A stretch of DNA of 64,000 bases from contig NZ_JALJWV010000001.1 in NCBI RefSeq assembly GCF_024169655.1, forward strand, positions 2,051,001 through 2,115,000. The letters run 5' to 3'. Below are positions 18,166-26,262 of the stretch, piece by piece. Origin of the DNA: Pseudomonas marginalis. GTDB lineage: Bacteria; Pseudomonadota; Gammaproteobacteria; Pseudomonadales; Pseudomonadaceae. Each line of letters starts with the position of its first letter. Position 1 is the first letter of the stretch. A program made the position numbers and the translations under genes. Under the pieces are notes generated by a model that saw only the letters and a list, made by a program, of their open reading frames with translations, was not told where the DNA came from and ran no database searches.

Positions 18166-18933
18166 ATGACTGCCTTGACCCTTGCGGTTGCTCAATCCAT
18201 TTCCATCGCGGGCGACGTGCCGGCCAATATCCAACGGCACCTGGCGTTCATGCGCGCAGCGGCTGAGCATGGCGTGCAACTGCTGGTGTTTGCGGAGTTG
18301 TCGTTGACCGGCTATGAGCCGTCCTTGGCGGGTGAATTGGCGATAGCCCCCTCGGACGCACTTTTAACACCGCTGCGCGAGATGGCGCGGGAGCTGCGCT
18401 TGACCGCCGTGGTGGGCATGCCGATCCGCTTGGCGCCAGGGGCGGGCGTGTTGATCGCCGCACTGGTGCTGGGGGCAGACGGTTCGCTTGCGGTATACAC
18501 CAAGCAGCATCTGCATCCCGGCGAAGAGGTGGCGTTTGTCGCGGGGCAGGGCGGTGTTGCACTCGAGTGGGGGGATGAGCGAATTGCGCTGGCGGTCTGC
18601 GCAGACTTCTCCCACGCCAGCCATCCACGTCAGGCCGCACAAGCGGGCGCCACGGTATACGCCGCCGGCGTGCTGATCAGCGAAGGCGGCTACGCAACGG
18701 ACAGTGCGCTGCTTCAGGGCTATGCCGCCGAGCATGGCCTGGTGGTGTTGATGGCCAATCACGGTGGCCCATCGGGCGGCTGGGCGTGCGCGGGGCGCAG
18801 TGCTATCTGGGCTGCCGATGGGCATGTGCTTGCCGCCGCGCCGGGTGTGGGCGATGCACTGGTGATTGCTCATCGCGACAGCGGGCGCTGGACCGGCCGA
18901 TCAGTAGTGCTGTGTGCTGAAGAGGTTCGATGA
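18166..18933 (+). CDS. Carbon-nitrogen hydrolase family protein
   Basis: A second nitrilase-superfamily enzyme, 255 residues, with the triad Glu44 (FAELSLTGY), Lys113 (YTKQHLH) and Cys145 (AVCADFSH). It differs strongly from the enzyme at 3601-4488 and is closer to omega-amidase or N-carbamoyl-type hydrolases, though the substrate is unknown. The start MTALTLAVAQ places the first beta strand correctly. Its stop is one base from the following GNAT gene, indicating one transcript. Confidence 0.82.
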   Translation: MTALTLAVAQSISIAGDVPANIQRHLAFMRAAAEHGVQLLVFAELSLTGYEPSLAGELAIAPSDALLTPLREMARELRLTAVVGMPIRLAPGAGVLIAALVLGADGSLAVYTKQHLHPGEEVAFVAGQGGVALEWGDERIALAVCADFSHASHPRQAAQAGATVYAAGVLISEGGYATDSALLQGYAAEHGLVVLMANHGGPSGGWACAGRSAIWAADGHVLAAAPGVGDALVIAHRDSGRWTGRSVVLCAEEVR

Positions 18934-18934
18934 C

Positions 18935-19384
18935 ATGACGTTTCACTTGCGCGCGGCGACTGAACAGGATCGCTCATTTGCCCGGACGCTGACCTACGAA
19001 GCCATGCGTGGCTACTACGCGCAATACGGTTTGCTGTGGTCCAACGATGGTTTCGATGTCGCCTGGGCAGGGCGCGAGAATTGGCTGATCTGCAGCGACG
19101 ACACCGTGATGGGCTTTATCAGCCTGAGCCGCGATAGCCAGGCGCTGTATATTCGCGAGTTGCATATTCTCGAACCTTTGCGTGGGCGCGGAGCAGGCAA
19201 CTGGGTACTGGAGCAAATGGCGCTCAAGGCATGCGGTCAAGGCCGCGGTCTTTTACGGTTGACCGTATTTAAAACCAATCCGGCAAAAAGGCTTTATCAG
19301 CGCAAGGGTTTGCAGGTTGCGGGTGAGGAAGCGTGCTTCTGGCGCATGGAGCGCGACTGTCGGCCCAAACCTGTGGACCAATAA
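18935..19384 (+). CDS. GNAT family N-acetyltransferase
   Basis: A 149-residue GNAT domain: N-terminal LRAATEQDRSF, central LYIRELHILEPLRGRGAGNWVL carrying the acetyl-CoA loop, and VFKTNPAKRLYQRKGLQV at the C-terminus. AGAGG precedes the ATG, and the gene starts one base after the stop of the carbon-nitrogen hydrolase. The acceptor molecule is unknown. Confidence 0.87.
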   Translation: MTFHLRAATEQDRSFARTLTYEAMRGYYAQYGLLWSNDGFDVAWAGRENWLICSDDTVMGFISLSRDSQALYIRELHILEPLRGRGAGNWVLEQMALKACGQGRGLLRLTVFKTNPAKRLYQRKGLQVAGEEACFWRMERDCRPKPVDQ

Positions 19385-19436
19385 GTGACTCATCTGCGCA
19401 AAACAGGCACAGCTGTTTAATAAGCGCATACTGCGT

Positions 19437-19676
19437 TTAGGACATTATTTCCTGTTCCTGCCTCAGGGGCTCATTCTCGGCAAGAATGACGCCTTCTTTC
19501 ATGCCCAGAAGGACCGCTACCTTATGGGCCTCTCCACGCCGTCCTTTCTTGCGCCCAGCGAGCACCTGATAAGTGGTTGCCGGGTCGACACCGTGTTCCC
19601 GGGCGAACGCTTGAACTGACTTACCTTGATGTTCAAGCCAAGCCTTGGCTTGTGCAGCAGTACGAATTCCGGGCAT
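19437..19676 (-). CDS. Small HTH DNA-binding protein, phage-like
   Basis: A 79-residue protein with a helix-turn-helix between about residues 20 and 45 (SVQAFAREHGVDPATTYQVL) and a basic GRKKGRRGEAHK stretch, resembling small DNA-binding proteins of Pseudomonas prophages. It is transcribed divergently from an XRE regulator 80 bp away, as in a phage lysogeny switch. No other phage genes are nearby. Confidence 0.65.
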   Translation of the reverse strand: MPGIRTAAQAKAWLEHQGKSVQAFAREHGVDPATTYQVLAGRKKGRRGEAHKVAVLLGMKEGVILAENEPLRQEQEIMS

Positions 19677-19759
19677 AGTTCAAAACCGTTCAAGTTTGTT
19701 TAATCAAGGGATGAACATATCACCTCTTGAAGGGTGCCAATTTAGGATCATACATCCAA

Positions 19760-20116
19760 ATGAGTGGAATCGGTTCGCGTTTACGGCAAGAAAGAGAGCG
19801 GCTTGGCTTGTCGCAAAAAGTGTTTGGTGAAATTGGAGGCGTAGAAGCGAACGCACAAGGGAAATATGAAAACGGTGGGCGTGCCCCGAAAGCCGATTAT
19901 TTATCGCGTGTGGCCGAAAGAGGGGTGGATCTCCTTTACGTATTAACGGGAGCACCCACACCGGCTCAAATGGATAATCTGAGTCATATCGAAGAAAAAG
20001 TGCTGGGCGACTACCGGTCGATGTTCAAAGAGGACCAGGATGCAATCAGCCGGTTGACCTCAACCTTGGCCGAGCATTCGGCAACCATGAAAGTGAACGG
20101 CAAATTCAAGCTATAG
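19760..20116 (+). CDS. XRE-family transcriptional regulator
   Basis: A 118-residue protein with an N-terminal HTH_3 domain (SRLRQERERLGLSQKVFGEI, then AQGKYENGGRAPKADYLSRV) of the phage-repressor type found in many Pseudomonas phages. The C-terminal half (IEEKVLGDYRSMFKEDQDAI) is helical and may form dimers. A TTG 11 codons upstream in frame is an alternative start; neither has an ideal ribosome site. The divergent partner at 19437-19676 suggests a small switch left from a prophage. Base composition is poorer in GC than the flanks. Confidence 0.75.
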   Translation: MSGIGSRLRQERERLGLSQKVFGEIGGVEANAQGKYENGGRAPKADYLSRVAERGVDLLYVLTGAPTPAQMDNLSHIEEKVLGDYRSMFKEDQDAISRLTSTLAEHSATMKVNGKFKL

Positions 20117-20281
20117 CCCGCAATTCCTGACCTTTCGCCCAGAAAACAGCGCTGCTCGTCGTTCGGCGGGCACGCTCTTCGCGCTCAAACGCTATATATA
20201 TGACACTTGCAACTAGGTCTGCGCCTTGGTTTTTTGCTAAGGTGTTCAGCAACCTATAAGACCATATCGCGAGGTGTCTGC

Positions 20282-20923
20282 TTGATTAGGGTGCTAGTAG
20301 TCGATGACCATGATCTCGTTCGTACAGGCATTACACGAATGCTGGCTGACATCGATGGCCTGCAAGTAGTCGGCCAGGCTGAATCGGGGGAGGAGTCCCT
20401 GATCAAGGCCCGGGAGTTGAAACCCGATGTGGTGTTGATGGACGTCAAGATGCCTGGGATCGGCGGTCTTGGTGCCACTACCAAATTGTTGCGCAGCCAT
20501 CCGGACATCAAAGTCGTGGTGGTTACCGTGTGCGAAGAAGACCCGTTTCCTACACGCCTGCTGCAGGCGGGTGCAGCGGGTTACCTGACCAAGGGCGCAG
20601 GCCTGGCGGAGATGGTACAAGCCATTCGCCTGGTATTTGCCGGCCAGCGCTACATCAGCCCGCAGATCGCTCAGCAGTTGGCGATCAAATCCTTCCAGCC
20701 CACCAGCGACTCGCCGTTTGATGTGCTGTCCGAGCGGGAAATCCAGATCGCCTTGATGATTGTCGGCTGCCAGAAGGTGCAAGTCATCTCCGACAAGCTG
20801 TGTCTGTCACCCAAGACCGTCAACACCTACCGCTATCGCATTTTCGAGAAGCTCGCCATCAGCAGTGATGTTGAATTGACCCTGCTCGCAGTGCGCCACG
20901 GCATGGTGGACGCCAGCGCCTGA
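20282..20923 (+). CDS. gacA: Response regulator GacA
   Basis: A 213-residue LuxR/FixJ response regulator, nearly word for word the GacA of fluorescent pseudomonads: receiver with [16 protein letters not shown], Asp54 in LMDVKMPG and Lys in YLTKGAG; HTH with [19 protein letters not shown]. With GacS it switches on small RNAs that titrate RsmA, and so controls secondary metabolites and exoenzymes. The start is the TTG usual for this gene, with GAGG upstream. uvrC follows after one base, the conserved gacA-uvrC operon. Confidence 0.96.
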   Translation: MIRVLVVDDHDLVRTGITRMLADIDGLQVVGQAESGEESLIKARELKPDVVLMDVKMPGIGGLGATTKLLRSHPDIKVVVVTVCEEDPFPTRLLQAGAAGYLTKGAGLAEMVQAIRLVFAGQRYISPQIAQQLAIKSFQPTSDSPFDVLSEREIQIALMIVGCQKVQVISDKLCLSPKTVNTYRYRIFEKLAISSDVELTLLAVRHGMVDASA

Positions 20924-20924
20924 C

Positions 20925-22748
20925 ATGACCACACCGTTTGATCCGAGTGCCTTTCTCTCGACCTGCAGCGGCCGCCCCGGCGTGTACCGCATGTTCGACA
21001 GCGAGGCGCGCCTGCTGTATGTGGGCAAAGCCAAGAACCTGAAAAGCCGCCTGGCAAGTTACTTTCGCAAGACCGGCCTCACGCCGAAAACCGCCGCCCT
21101 GGTGGCGCGTATCGCCCAGGTCGAAACCACCATCACCGCCAACGAAACCGAGGCGCTGCTGCTTGAGCAGACGCTGATCAAGGAATGGCGGCCGCCCTAC
21201 AACATCCTGCTGCGTGACGATAAATCCTACCCCTACGTGTTTTTATCTGACGGCAACTTCCCGCGCCTGAGTATTCATCGGGGCGCGAAGAAGCAGAAGG
21301 GCAAATACTTTGGACCTTACCCAAGCGCCGGTGCGATTCGCGAAAGCCTGAGCCTGCTGCAAAAGACCTTTTTCGTGCGTCAGTGCGAAGACAGTTTCTA
21401 CAAGAACCGCACCCGGCCGTGCCTGCAATATCAGATCAAGCGTTGTAAGGCGCCCTGTGTCGGCCTGGTTGAGCCGGCGGAGTACGCCGAGGATGTGCGC
21501 CATTCGGTGATGTTTCTCGAAGGGCGCAGCAATGCCCTCACCGACGAACTCTCCGGCGCCATGGAGCAAGCCGCGAGCACCCTGGATTTCGAACGAGCCG
21601 CCGAGTTGCGCGACCAGATCTCCCTGCTGCGCCGTGTGCAGGACCAGCAAAGCATGGAAGGCGGAACCGGCGACGTCGATGTGATCGCCGCGTTCGTCAA
21701 CCCGGGTGGCGCCTGTGTTCACCTGATCAGCGTGCGTGGCGGTCGGGTGCTCGGCAGCAAGAACTTCTTCCCGCAGACCGGTATTGACGAGGAGGTTGCT
21801 GAAGTCATGGCTGCGTTCCTGGGCCAGTATTACGTCAGCAGCCCCGAGCGCGATTTGCCCTCGGAACTGATCGTCAACGTCGTGCATGAAGACTTCCCGA
21901 CGTTGATCGAGGCCATCCACGCGTTGCGTGGCCGTGAACTGGACATCAGCCACCGCGTGCGCGGCACGCGTGCACGCTGGCAGCAGTTGGCCGTGACCAA
22001 CGCCGAGCAGGCCCTGAGCGCGCGCCTGGCGAATCGACAGCACGTGGCTGCGCGCTTCGAGGCACTGGCCGAAGTCCTCAACCTGGACGAGCCGCCCCAG
22101 CGCCTGGAGTGCTACGACATCAGTCACTCCAGCGGCGAGGCCACCGTGGCGTCCTGCGTGGTGTTCGGGCCGGAGGGACCGATCAAATCCGACTACCGGC
22201 GCTACAACATCGAAGGCGTCACCGCCGGCGACGACTACGCCGCCATGCACCAGGCCTTGACCCGCCGCTTCAGCAAATTGAAGGACGGGGAGGGCAAGCT
22301 GCCCGATATCCTGCTGGTGGACGGCGGCAAGGGCCAGCTGTCCATGGCCCGCGACGTGCTCAACGAACTGGCGGTGCCCGACCTGATCCTGCTCGGCGTG
22401 GCCAAGGGCGCCACGCGCAAGGCCGGCTTCGAGACGTTGTACTTGAATGATGCCGCCCATGAGTTCACTTTGAAGGGCGACTCGCCTGCGCTGCACCTGA
22501 TCCAACAGATCCGTGATGAAGCCCACCGTTTTGCCATTACCGGCCATCGCGCCCGTCGCGGCAAAACCCGGCGAACCTCAACCCTGGAAGGCGTGGCCGG
22601 GGTAGGTCCGACACGCCGACGCGACCTGCTTAAACATTTTGGTGGCTTGCAAGAGCTCTCCCGTGCCAGCATTGACGAAATAGCCAAAGCACCCGGTATC
22701 AGTAAAAAGCTCGCTGAGTTGATTTATGCAAATCTGCACAGCGAGTAG
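20925..22748 (+). CDS. uvrC: Excinuclease ABC subunit UvrC
   Basis: A 607-residue nucleotide-excision-repair nuclease. Seen in order: GIY-YIG endonuclease domain ([23 protein letters not shown]), Cys-rich insertion ([15 protein letters not shown]), UVR motif at about 200-235, an RNase H-like C-terminal nuclease ([24 protein letters not shown]) and a terminal helix-hairpin-helix pair ([28 protein letters not shown]). Full length, directly behind gacA. Confidence 0.97.
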   Translation: MTTPFDPSAFLSTCSGRPGVYRMFDSEARLLYVGKAKNLKSRLASYFRKTGLTPKTAALVARIAQVETTITANETEALLLEQTLIKEWRPPYNILLRDDKSYPYVFLSDGNFPRLSIHRGAKKQKGKYFGPYPSAGAIRESLSLLQKTFFVRQCEDSFYKNRTRPCLQYQIKRCKAPCVGLVEPAEYAEDVRHSVMFLEGRSNALTDELSGAMEQAASTLDFERAAELRDQISLLRRVQDQQSMEGGTGDVDVIAAFVNPGGACVHLISVRGGRVLGSKNFFPQTGIDEEVAEVMAAFLGQYYVSSPERDLPSELIVNVVHEDFPTLIEAIHALRGRELDISHRVRGTRARWQQLAVTNAEQALSARLANRQHVAARFEALAEVLNLDEPPQRLECYDISHSSGEATVASCVVFGPEGPIKSDYRRYNIEGVTAGDDYAAMHQALTRRFSKLKDGEGKLPDILLVDGGKGQLSMARDVLNELAVPDLILLGVAKGATRKAGFETLYLNDAAHEFTLKGDSPALHLIQQIRDEAHRFAITGHRARRGKTRRTSTLEGVAGVGPTRRRDLLKHFGGLQELSRASIDEIAKAPGISKKLAELIYANLHSE

Positions 22749-22780
22749 AATGCCTTCTCACCTCGCAGCCAGTTGTGCCG

Positions 22781-23341
22781 ATGAATATCCCTAATCTGAT
22801 CACCGTTCTACGCGTCCTGCTTATCCCGATTTTCATTTTGTTGTTCTATTTGCCTTACGAATGGAGCTACATGGCCTCCAGTTCGGTGTTCGCCGTTGCT
22901 GCCGCCACCGACTGGCTTGACGGCTACCTGGCCCGCCGCCTGGAACAGAGCACGCCGTTCGGTGCGTTCCTCGACCCGGTGGCTGACAAACTGATGGTGG
23001 CCGTCGCCCTCGTGTTGCTGGTGCAGGAACACGGCAACCTGTGGCTGACCCTGCCGGCTGCGGTGATCATCGGCCGCGAGATCGTCGTTTCGGCCCTGCG
23101 TGAATGGATGGCCGAAATCGGCGCTCGCGCCCACGTCGCCGTGTCGAACATGGGCAAATGGAAAACCGCCGCGCAAATGCTCGCGCTGGTGATCCTGCTG
23201 GCCAACCCGTCGGACTTCTCCTTCTGGGTCTTGCTGGGCTACGCCTTGCTACTTGTCGCCGCCGGCCTGACGCTGTGGTCCATGCTCCAGTATTTACGCG
23301 CTGCCTGGCCTCACCTGCGGACCACCGTTGAAAAAAAATAA
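22781..23341 (+). CDS. pgsA: CDP-diacylglycerol-glycerol-3-phosphate 3-phosphatidyltransferase
   Basis: A 186-residue inner-membrane enzyme that makes phosphatidylglycerol phosphate from CDP-diacylglycerol and glycerol 3-phosphate. The CDP-alcohol phosphotransferase motif is complete: [10 protein letters not shown], then [10 protein letters not shown] with both last Asp residues. About five hydrophobic helices follow. A GTG two codons earlier is an alternative start. It closes the gacA-uvrC-pgsA operon and precedes tRNA-Gly. Confidence 0.95.
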   Translation: MNIPNLITVLRVLLIPIFILLFYLPYEWSYMASSSVFAVAAATDWLDGYLARRLEQSTPFGAFLDPVADKLMVAVALVLLVQEHGNLWLTLPAAVIIGREIVVSALREWMAEIGARAHVAVSNMGKWKTAAQMLALVILLANPSDFSFWVLLGYALLLVAAGLTLWSMLQYLRAAWPHLRTTVEKK

Positions 23342-23404
23342 AACTTTTTTGAATCAAGGGGTTGACGGGTGCTGAGGATTCTATAGAATGCGCATCACCA
23401 AGAC

Positions 23405-23481
<77 letters not shown>

Positions 23482-23489
23482 GCATTCAC

Positions 23490-23519
23490 AAAAACGCCAC
23501 TCAGTAGAGTGGCGTTTTT
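23490..23519 (+). terminator. Intrinsic terminator after tRNA-Gly
   Basis: A perfect 13-bp stem (AAAAACGCCACTC/GAGTGGCGTTTTT) with an AGTA loop ends in a T-run. It would stop tRNA or pgsA operon transcripts before the integrase relic; A- and T-runs on both sides make it bidirectional. Confidence 0.9.
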
Positions 23520-23544
23520 GTGTGCGTGACATTTACGTTCGGCG

Positions 23545-23865
23545 TTGAAAAGCGAGGCTTCGGCCCCGACTCTCACCGATACCCGAGTCCGAAACGCCAA
23601 ACCCCGTGCCAAGGACTACACCCTCCCTGACTACAACGGCCTCGCCCTCTTCGTTAGTACGAAAGGTGCAAAGTGCTGGCACTTCCGCTTTTCCTGGGCG
23701 GATAAGCAACCCCGTATTTCTCTCGGTACCTACCCTGAAATTAGCTCAGGAGATGCTCGTGCTCTGCGTGATGCCCCGAGGGCACTGGTCGTCAGGGGCG
23801 CCAATCCGCGTGTCCTTCGGCAGCTGGAGCGTAATGCCAGGCGCCTGGCCGCGGCAAACGCCTAA
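23545..23865 (+). pseudogene. Truncated tyrosine-recombinase integrase (P4 type)
   Basis: The first part matches the N-terminal DUF4102/arm-binding domain of P4-like integrases: LTDTRVRNAKPRAKDY, LPDYNGLALFVS, WHFRFSW, PRISLGTYPEIS, then a decayed helix ALRDAPRAL. Only about 106 of roughly 400 residues remain, and the catalytic R-H-R-Y domain is missing. The frame opens without a proper start. Its place directly behind tRNA-Gly, reading away from it, is typical for the integrase of a tRNA-inserted element. Confidence 0.85.
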
Positions 23866-24073
23866 GAAGCGGTTGTTCAGCATTGAAAGTGGTACGCAAA
23901 GTTGAGCATCGTGTTTCTGGTGGTGGGTCTCGATAGTCCGGTCGGACCCGGAACCTCGCGCTTCAATTGGCCGCCGAGTCGGCTGGCAGCGAGGGCGCTC
24001 AGGTTGAGATGTAGAGGGGGGCGCCTTACCTTCGCTGTTCATGGCCAGTTAAACCGTTGGGCCAGGTCGGTGA

Positions 24074-24290
24074 TCAGTAGTTGGGCAGGTGCAGCTGCAC
24101 CTCCATGGCGTCATGAAGGAGTCTGACGACCTCAATCACGTCGTCGTTTGCCATGCGATAGAACACGACATGGCTTGATCTCCAGCGAGTCCCAGCCGAC
24201 TGCGCGCAGTCCGATCCTTCCTATCAGTAGCTCGAACAATCGCAATGCTATTTTGTCGCGAACCTCGCGAAAGGGGCGTGGGCGGGCAAT
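24074..24290 (-). pseudogene. ParE/RelE-type toxin remnant
   Basis: Read on the minus strand, two frames each keep a part of a ParE-like toxin: LRLFELLIGRIGLRAVGWDSLEI in one and HVVFYRMANDDVIEVVRLLHD in the other, the latter matching the conserved YxVFYR...I.VVRVLH end of the family. A frameshift near 24170 separates them and no start is evident. No antitoxin gene is seen beside it. Confidence 0.5.
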
Positions 24291-24295
24291 CAAAC

Positions 24296-24530
24296 TTAAA
24301 TCCGGGTTAAGCCCATTGCTGCCAATTTTCCTTGCCGAGGCTCGTTCCTGCCGGAAGTCTGGCGCTCTCGCCGCCATTGTCCAGGTGACACACCTGTAGC
24401 GGCTTTGAACGCGCGGCTGAGCGCGACGTCGCTGCCGTATCCAGCCTGCTCCGCCGCGACTGCGATCGAACCCGGTTGAATCTGCAGCCAGGCCGTGAGC
24501 ATCCATTGTTCATCTGCGCCCGGCAGCGCG
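24296..24530 (-). pseudogene. AraC-family regulator, C-terminal remnant
   Basis: The segment WMLTAWLQIQPGSIAVAAEQ followed by AGYGSDVALSRAFKAATG and VSPGQWRR is the second helix-turn-helix half of an AraC-type regulator. The part before it carries no AraC sequence, so only the last 50-60 residues of a domain of about 100, and of a protein of about 300, survive. It lies downstream of an LLM monooxygenase gene that it may once have controlled. Confidence 0.6.
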
Positions 24531-24647
24531 ATCAATCCCGAGTCTGGACCTTGGCGCTGTTTCTTACGCTGTAAACGCTGATCCCCCGCGACGTTTTCCT
24601 CGAACGGTCGGCGACTGCTTGATAACGCTTGAGCAGTCGCCTTCGGG

Positions 24648-26030
24648 CTAAAGCGCCTTGCCGAAACGGAATGAAGCGCCATAAGCCGAGTCGGGTAAAT
24701 GGCTGCGGCCATCTGCCCTTAACCTGGACCTGAAGGTACCGCTTTGCGGCTGGGTCCTGTAGAGGCCGCGCTTTTGTAATTCGGGAATGATCAACTCCAC
24801 GAAATCTTCGAGTGTGCCAGGGCTGATCAACGGATTGATCATGTAGCCGCTGGTGCCGGAAATGCGTGCGTGTTCTTCGATCCGGTCGGCTACCTGTTGT
24901 GGGGTACCCACCAGGATCAGGTCGCTGCCGCGGGTGACTTTGGCAAAACGTTGCTTCACATCCCCAGCGGTCAACGGCTTACCACTGCCATCGGGGTGCA
25001 TGACATAGGACGTCAGCCCTTCGGTGTGGGTCGACAATGCATCGCTGTCGGCATAGCGACTGATATCGATGCCCGTGTCGCCCGCATAACTGACCAGTTG
25101 CGCTTGAAGATGGTAGTTGCTTTGCAACGCGTCATATTTGCGCTGCGCTTCAATTTCGGTTTTGGCGGTGACGATGCGCAATACAGTCAGGGACTTCACA
25201 TCCTCTCGCTGGCGACCGAGAGCCTGGGCCTTGGTCCATATGTCCTCCAGGCCCTGACGGATTTCCTGAGGGTTGGACTTGGCAATGAAGATCAGCTCGG
25301 CATGCTTGGCGGCGAACTCGCGACCGCGACCCGACCAGCCGGCCTGGATCAGTAGCGGTGTGCGCTGCGGCGACGGTGAGGTGAGGTGCGGACCGGCGAC
25401 TCGATAGTGCTCGCCCACGTGGTTAATCGGCCGTACCCGATCACCCCGGGCATACAGCTGATGAGCTTTGTCCGCGACTACCGCATCGTCGGCCCAACTG
25501 CCTTCCCACAGCTTGTACACCACATCGAGAAATTCTTCGGCGCGTTCGTAGCGGTCATCGTGTTTGATCATCTGTTCAAGGCCGAAGTTACGCGCGGCGC
25601 TGGACAGGTAAGAGGTCACGATGTTCCAGCCCACCCGCCCGTTGGTGAGGTGGTCCAGGGTGCTGAAGCGCCGAGCGTGGGAGAAGGGGTGTTCATAGCT
25701 GGTGGTGACCGTGACGCCGAACGCAAGGTTTTCGGTGACCGCGGCCAGGGCGGGAATGATCATCAATGGATCGTTGGCCGGAGCTTCCACAGCCCATTTC
25801 ATTGCGGCATCGGCATTGCCACCAAAGACGTCGTAGAAACCCAGCACGTCGCCGAAGAACAGCATGTCGAGGTTGGCCTGGTCGGCAATGCGCGCCAGGT
25901 TCGACCAGTAGCCCAACGAGTTGATTGCCAGGCGTTCGTCAGCCGGATGCGTCCAGAGGCTCGGCGCACCTCCACAGCCCACACTGGCTTGTTCGTAGAG
26001 TGCAAACAACAGAGGTTTTGGATCGGACAT
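24648..26030 (-). CDS. LLM-class FMN-dependent monooxygenase (NtaA/SnaA/DszA family)
   Basis: A 460-residue luciferase-like protein. Characteristic blocks are LDMLFFGDVLGFYD, VTTSYEHPFSHARRFSTLDHLTNGRVGWNIVTS, LLIQAGWSGRGREFAAKHAE and LVGTPQQVADRI. Such enzymes use reduced FMN from a partner reductase to oxidise sulfones, sulfonates or nitrilotriacetate-like compounds in the cytoplasm. No reductase gene is visible in the island. Two ATGs are possible; the second has AGGAG 5 nt upstream. It is the last gene of the minus-strand cluster and shows an extra 20-30 residue tail. Confidence 0.87.
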   Translation of the reverse strand: MSDPKPLLFALYEQASVGCGGAPSLWTHPADERLAINSLGYWSNLARIADQANLDMLFFGDVLGFYDVFGGNADAAMKWAVEAPANDPLMIIPALAAVTENLAFGVTVTTSYEHPFSHARRFSTLDHLTNGRVGWNIVTSYLSSAARNFGLEQMIKHDDRYERAEEFLDVVYKLWEGSWADDAVVADKAHQLYARGDRVRPINHVGEHYRVAGPHLTSPSPQRTPLLIQAGWSGRGREFAAKHAELIFIAKSNPQEIRQGLEDIWTKAQALGRQREDVKSLTVLRIVTAKTEIEAQRKYDALQSNYHLQAQLVSYAGDTGIDISRYADSDALSTHTEGLTSYVMHPDGSGKPLTAGDVKQRFAKVTRGSDLILVGTPQQVADRIEEHARISGTSGYMINPLISPGTLEDFVELIIPELQKRGLYRTQPQSGTFRSRLRADGRSHLPDSAYGASFRFGKAL

Positions 26031-26262
26031 CATGGCTCCTGAAAAAATTGAAGAGGCGTATCTGTATCAACTCAAACGCATAGATTGAAACGCACTATAA
26101 AAGTAATTTGTACTTCTGTAATGGAATAAGAGCCTTGTATCAGGCTATATGGAAACCTAAGCCTCAGGCGCCATCCTTGCCGGAGGCGGCACCGCTCAGA
26201 ATGAATGGCCGCGCTTCGAAATACCCTGCGATCTTTTGTTCTTGCTCTACGCGCCCGAGGAG

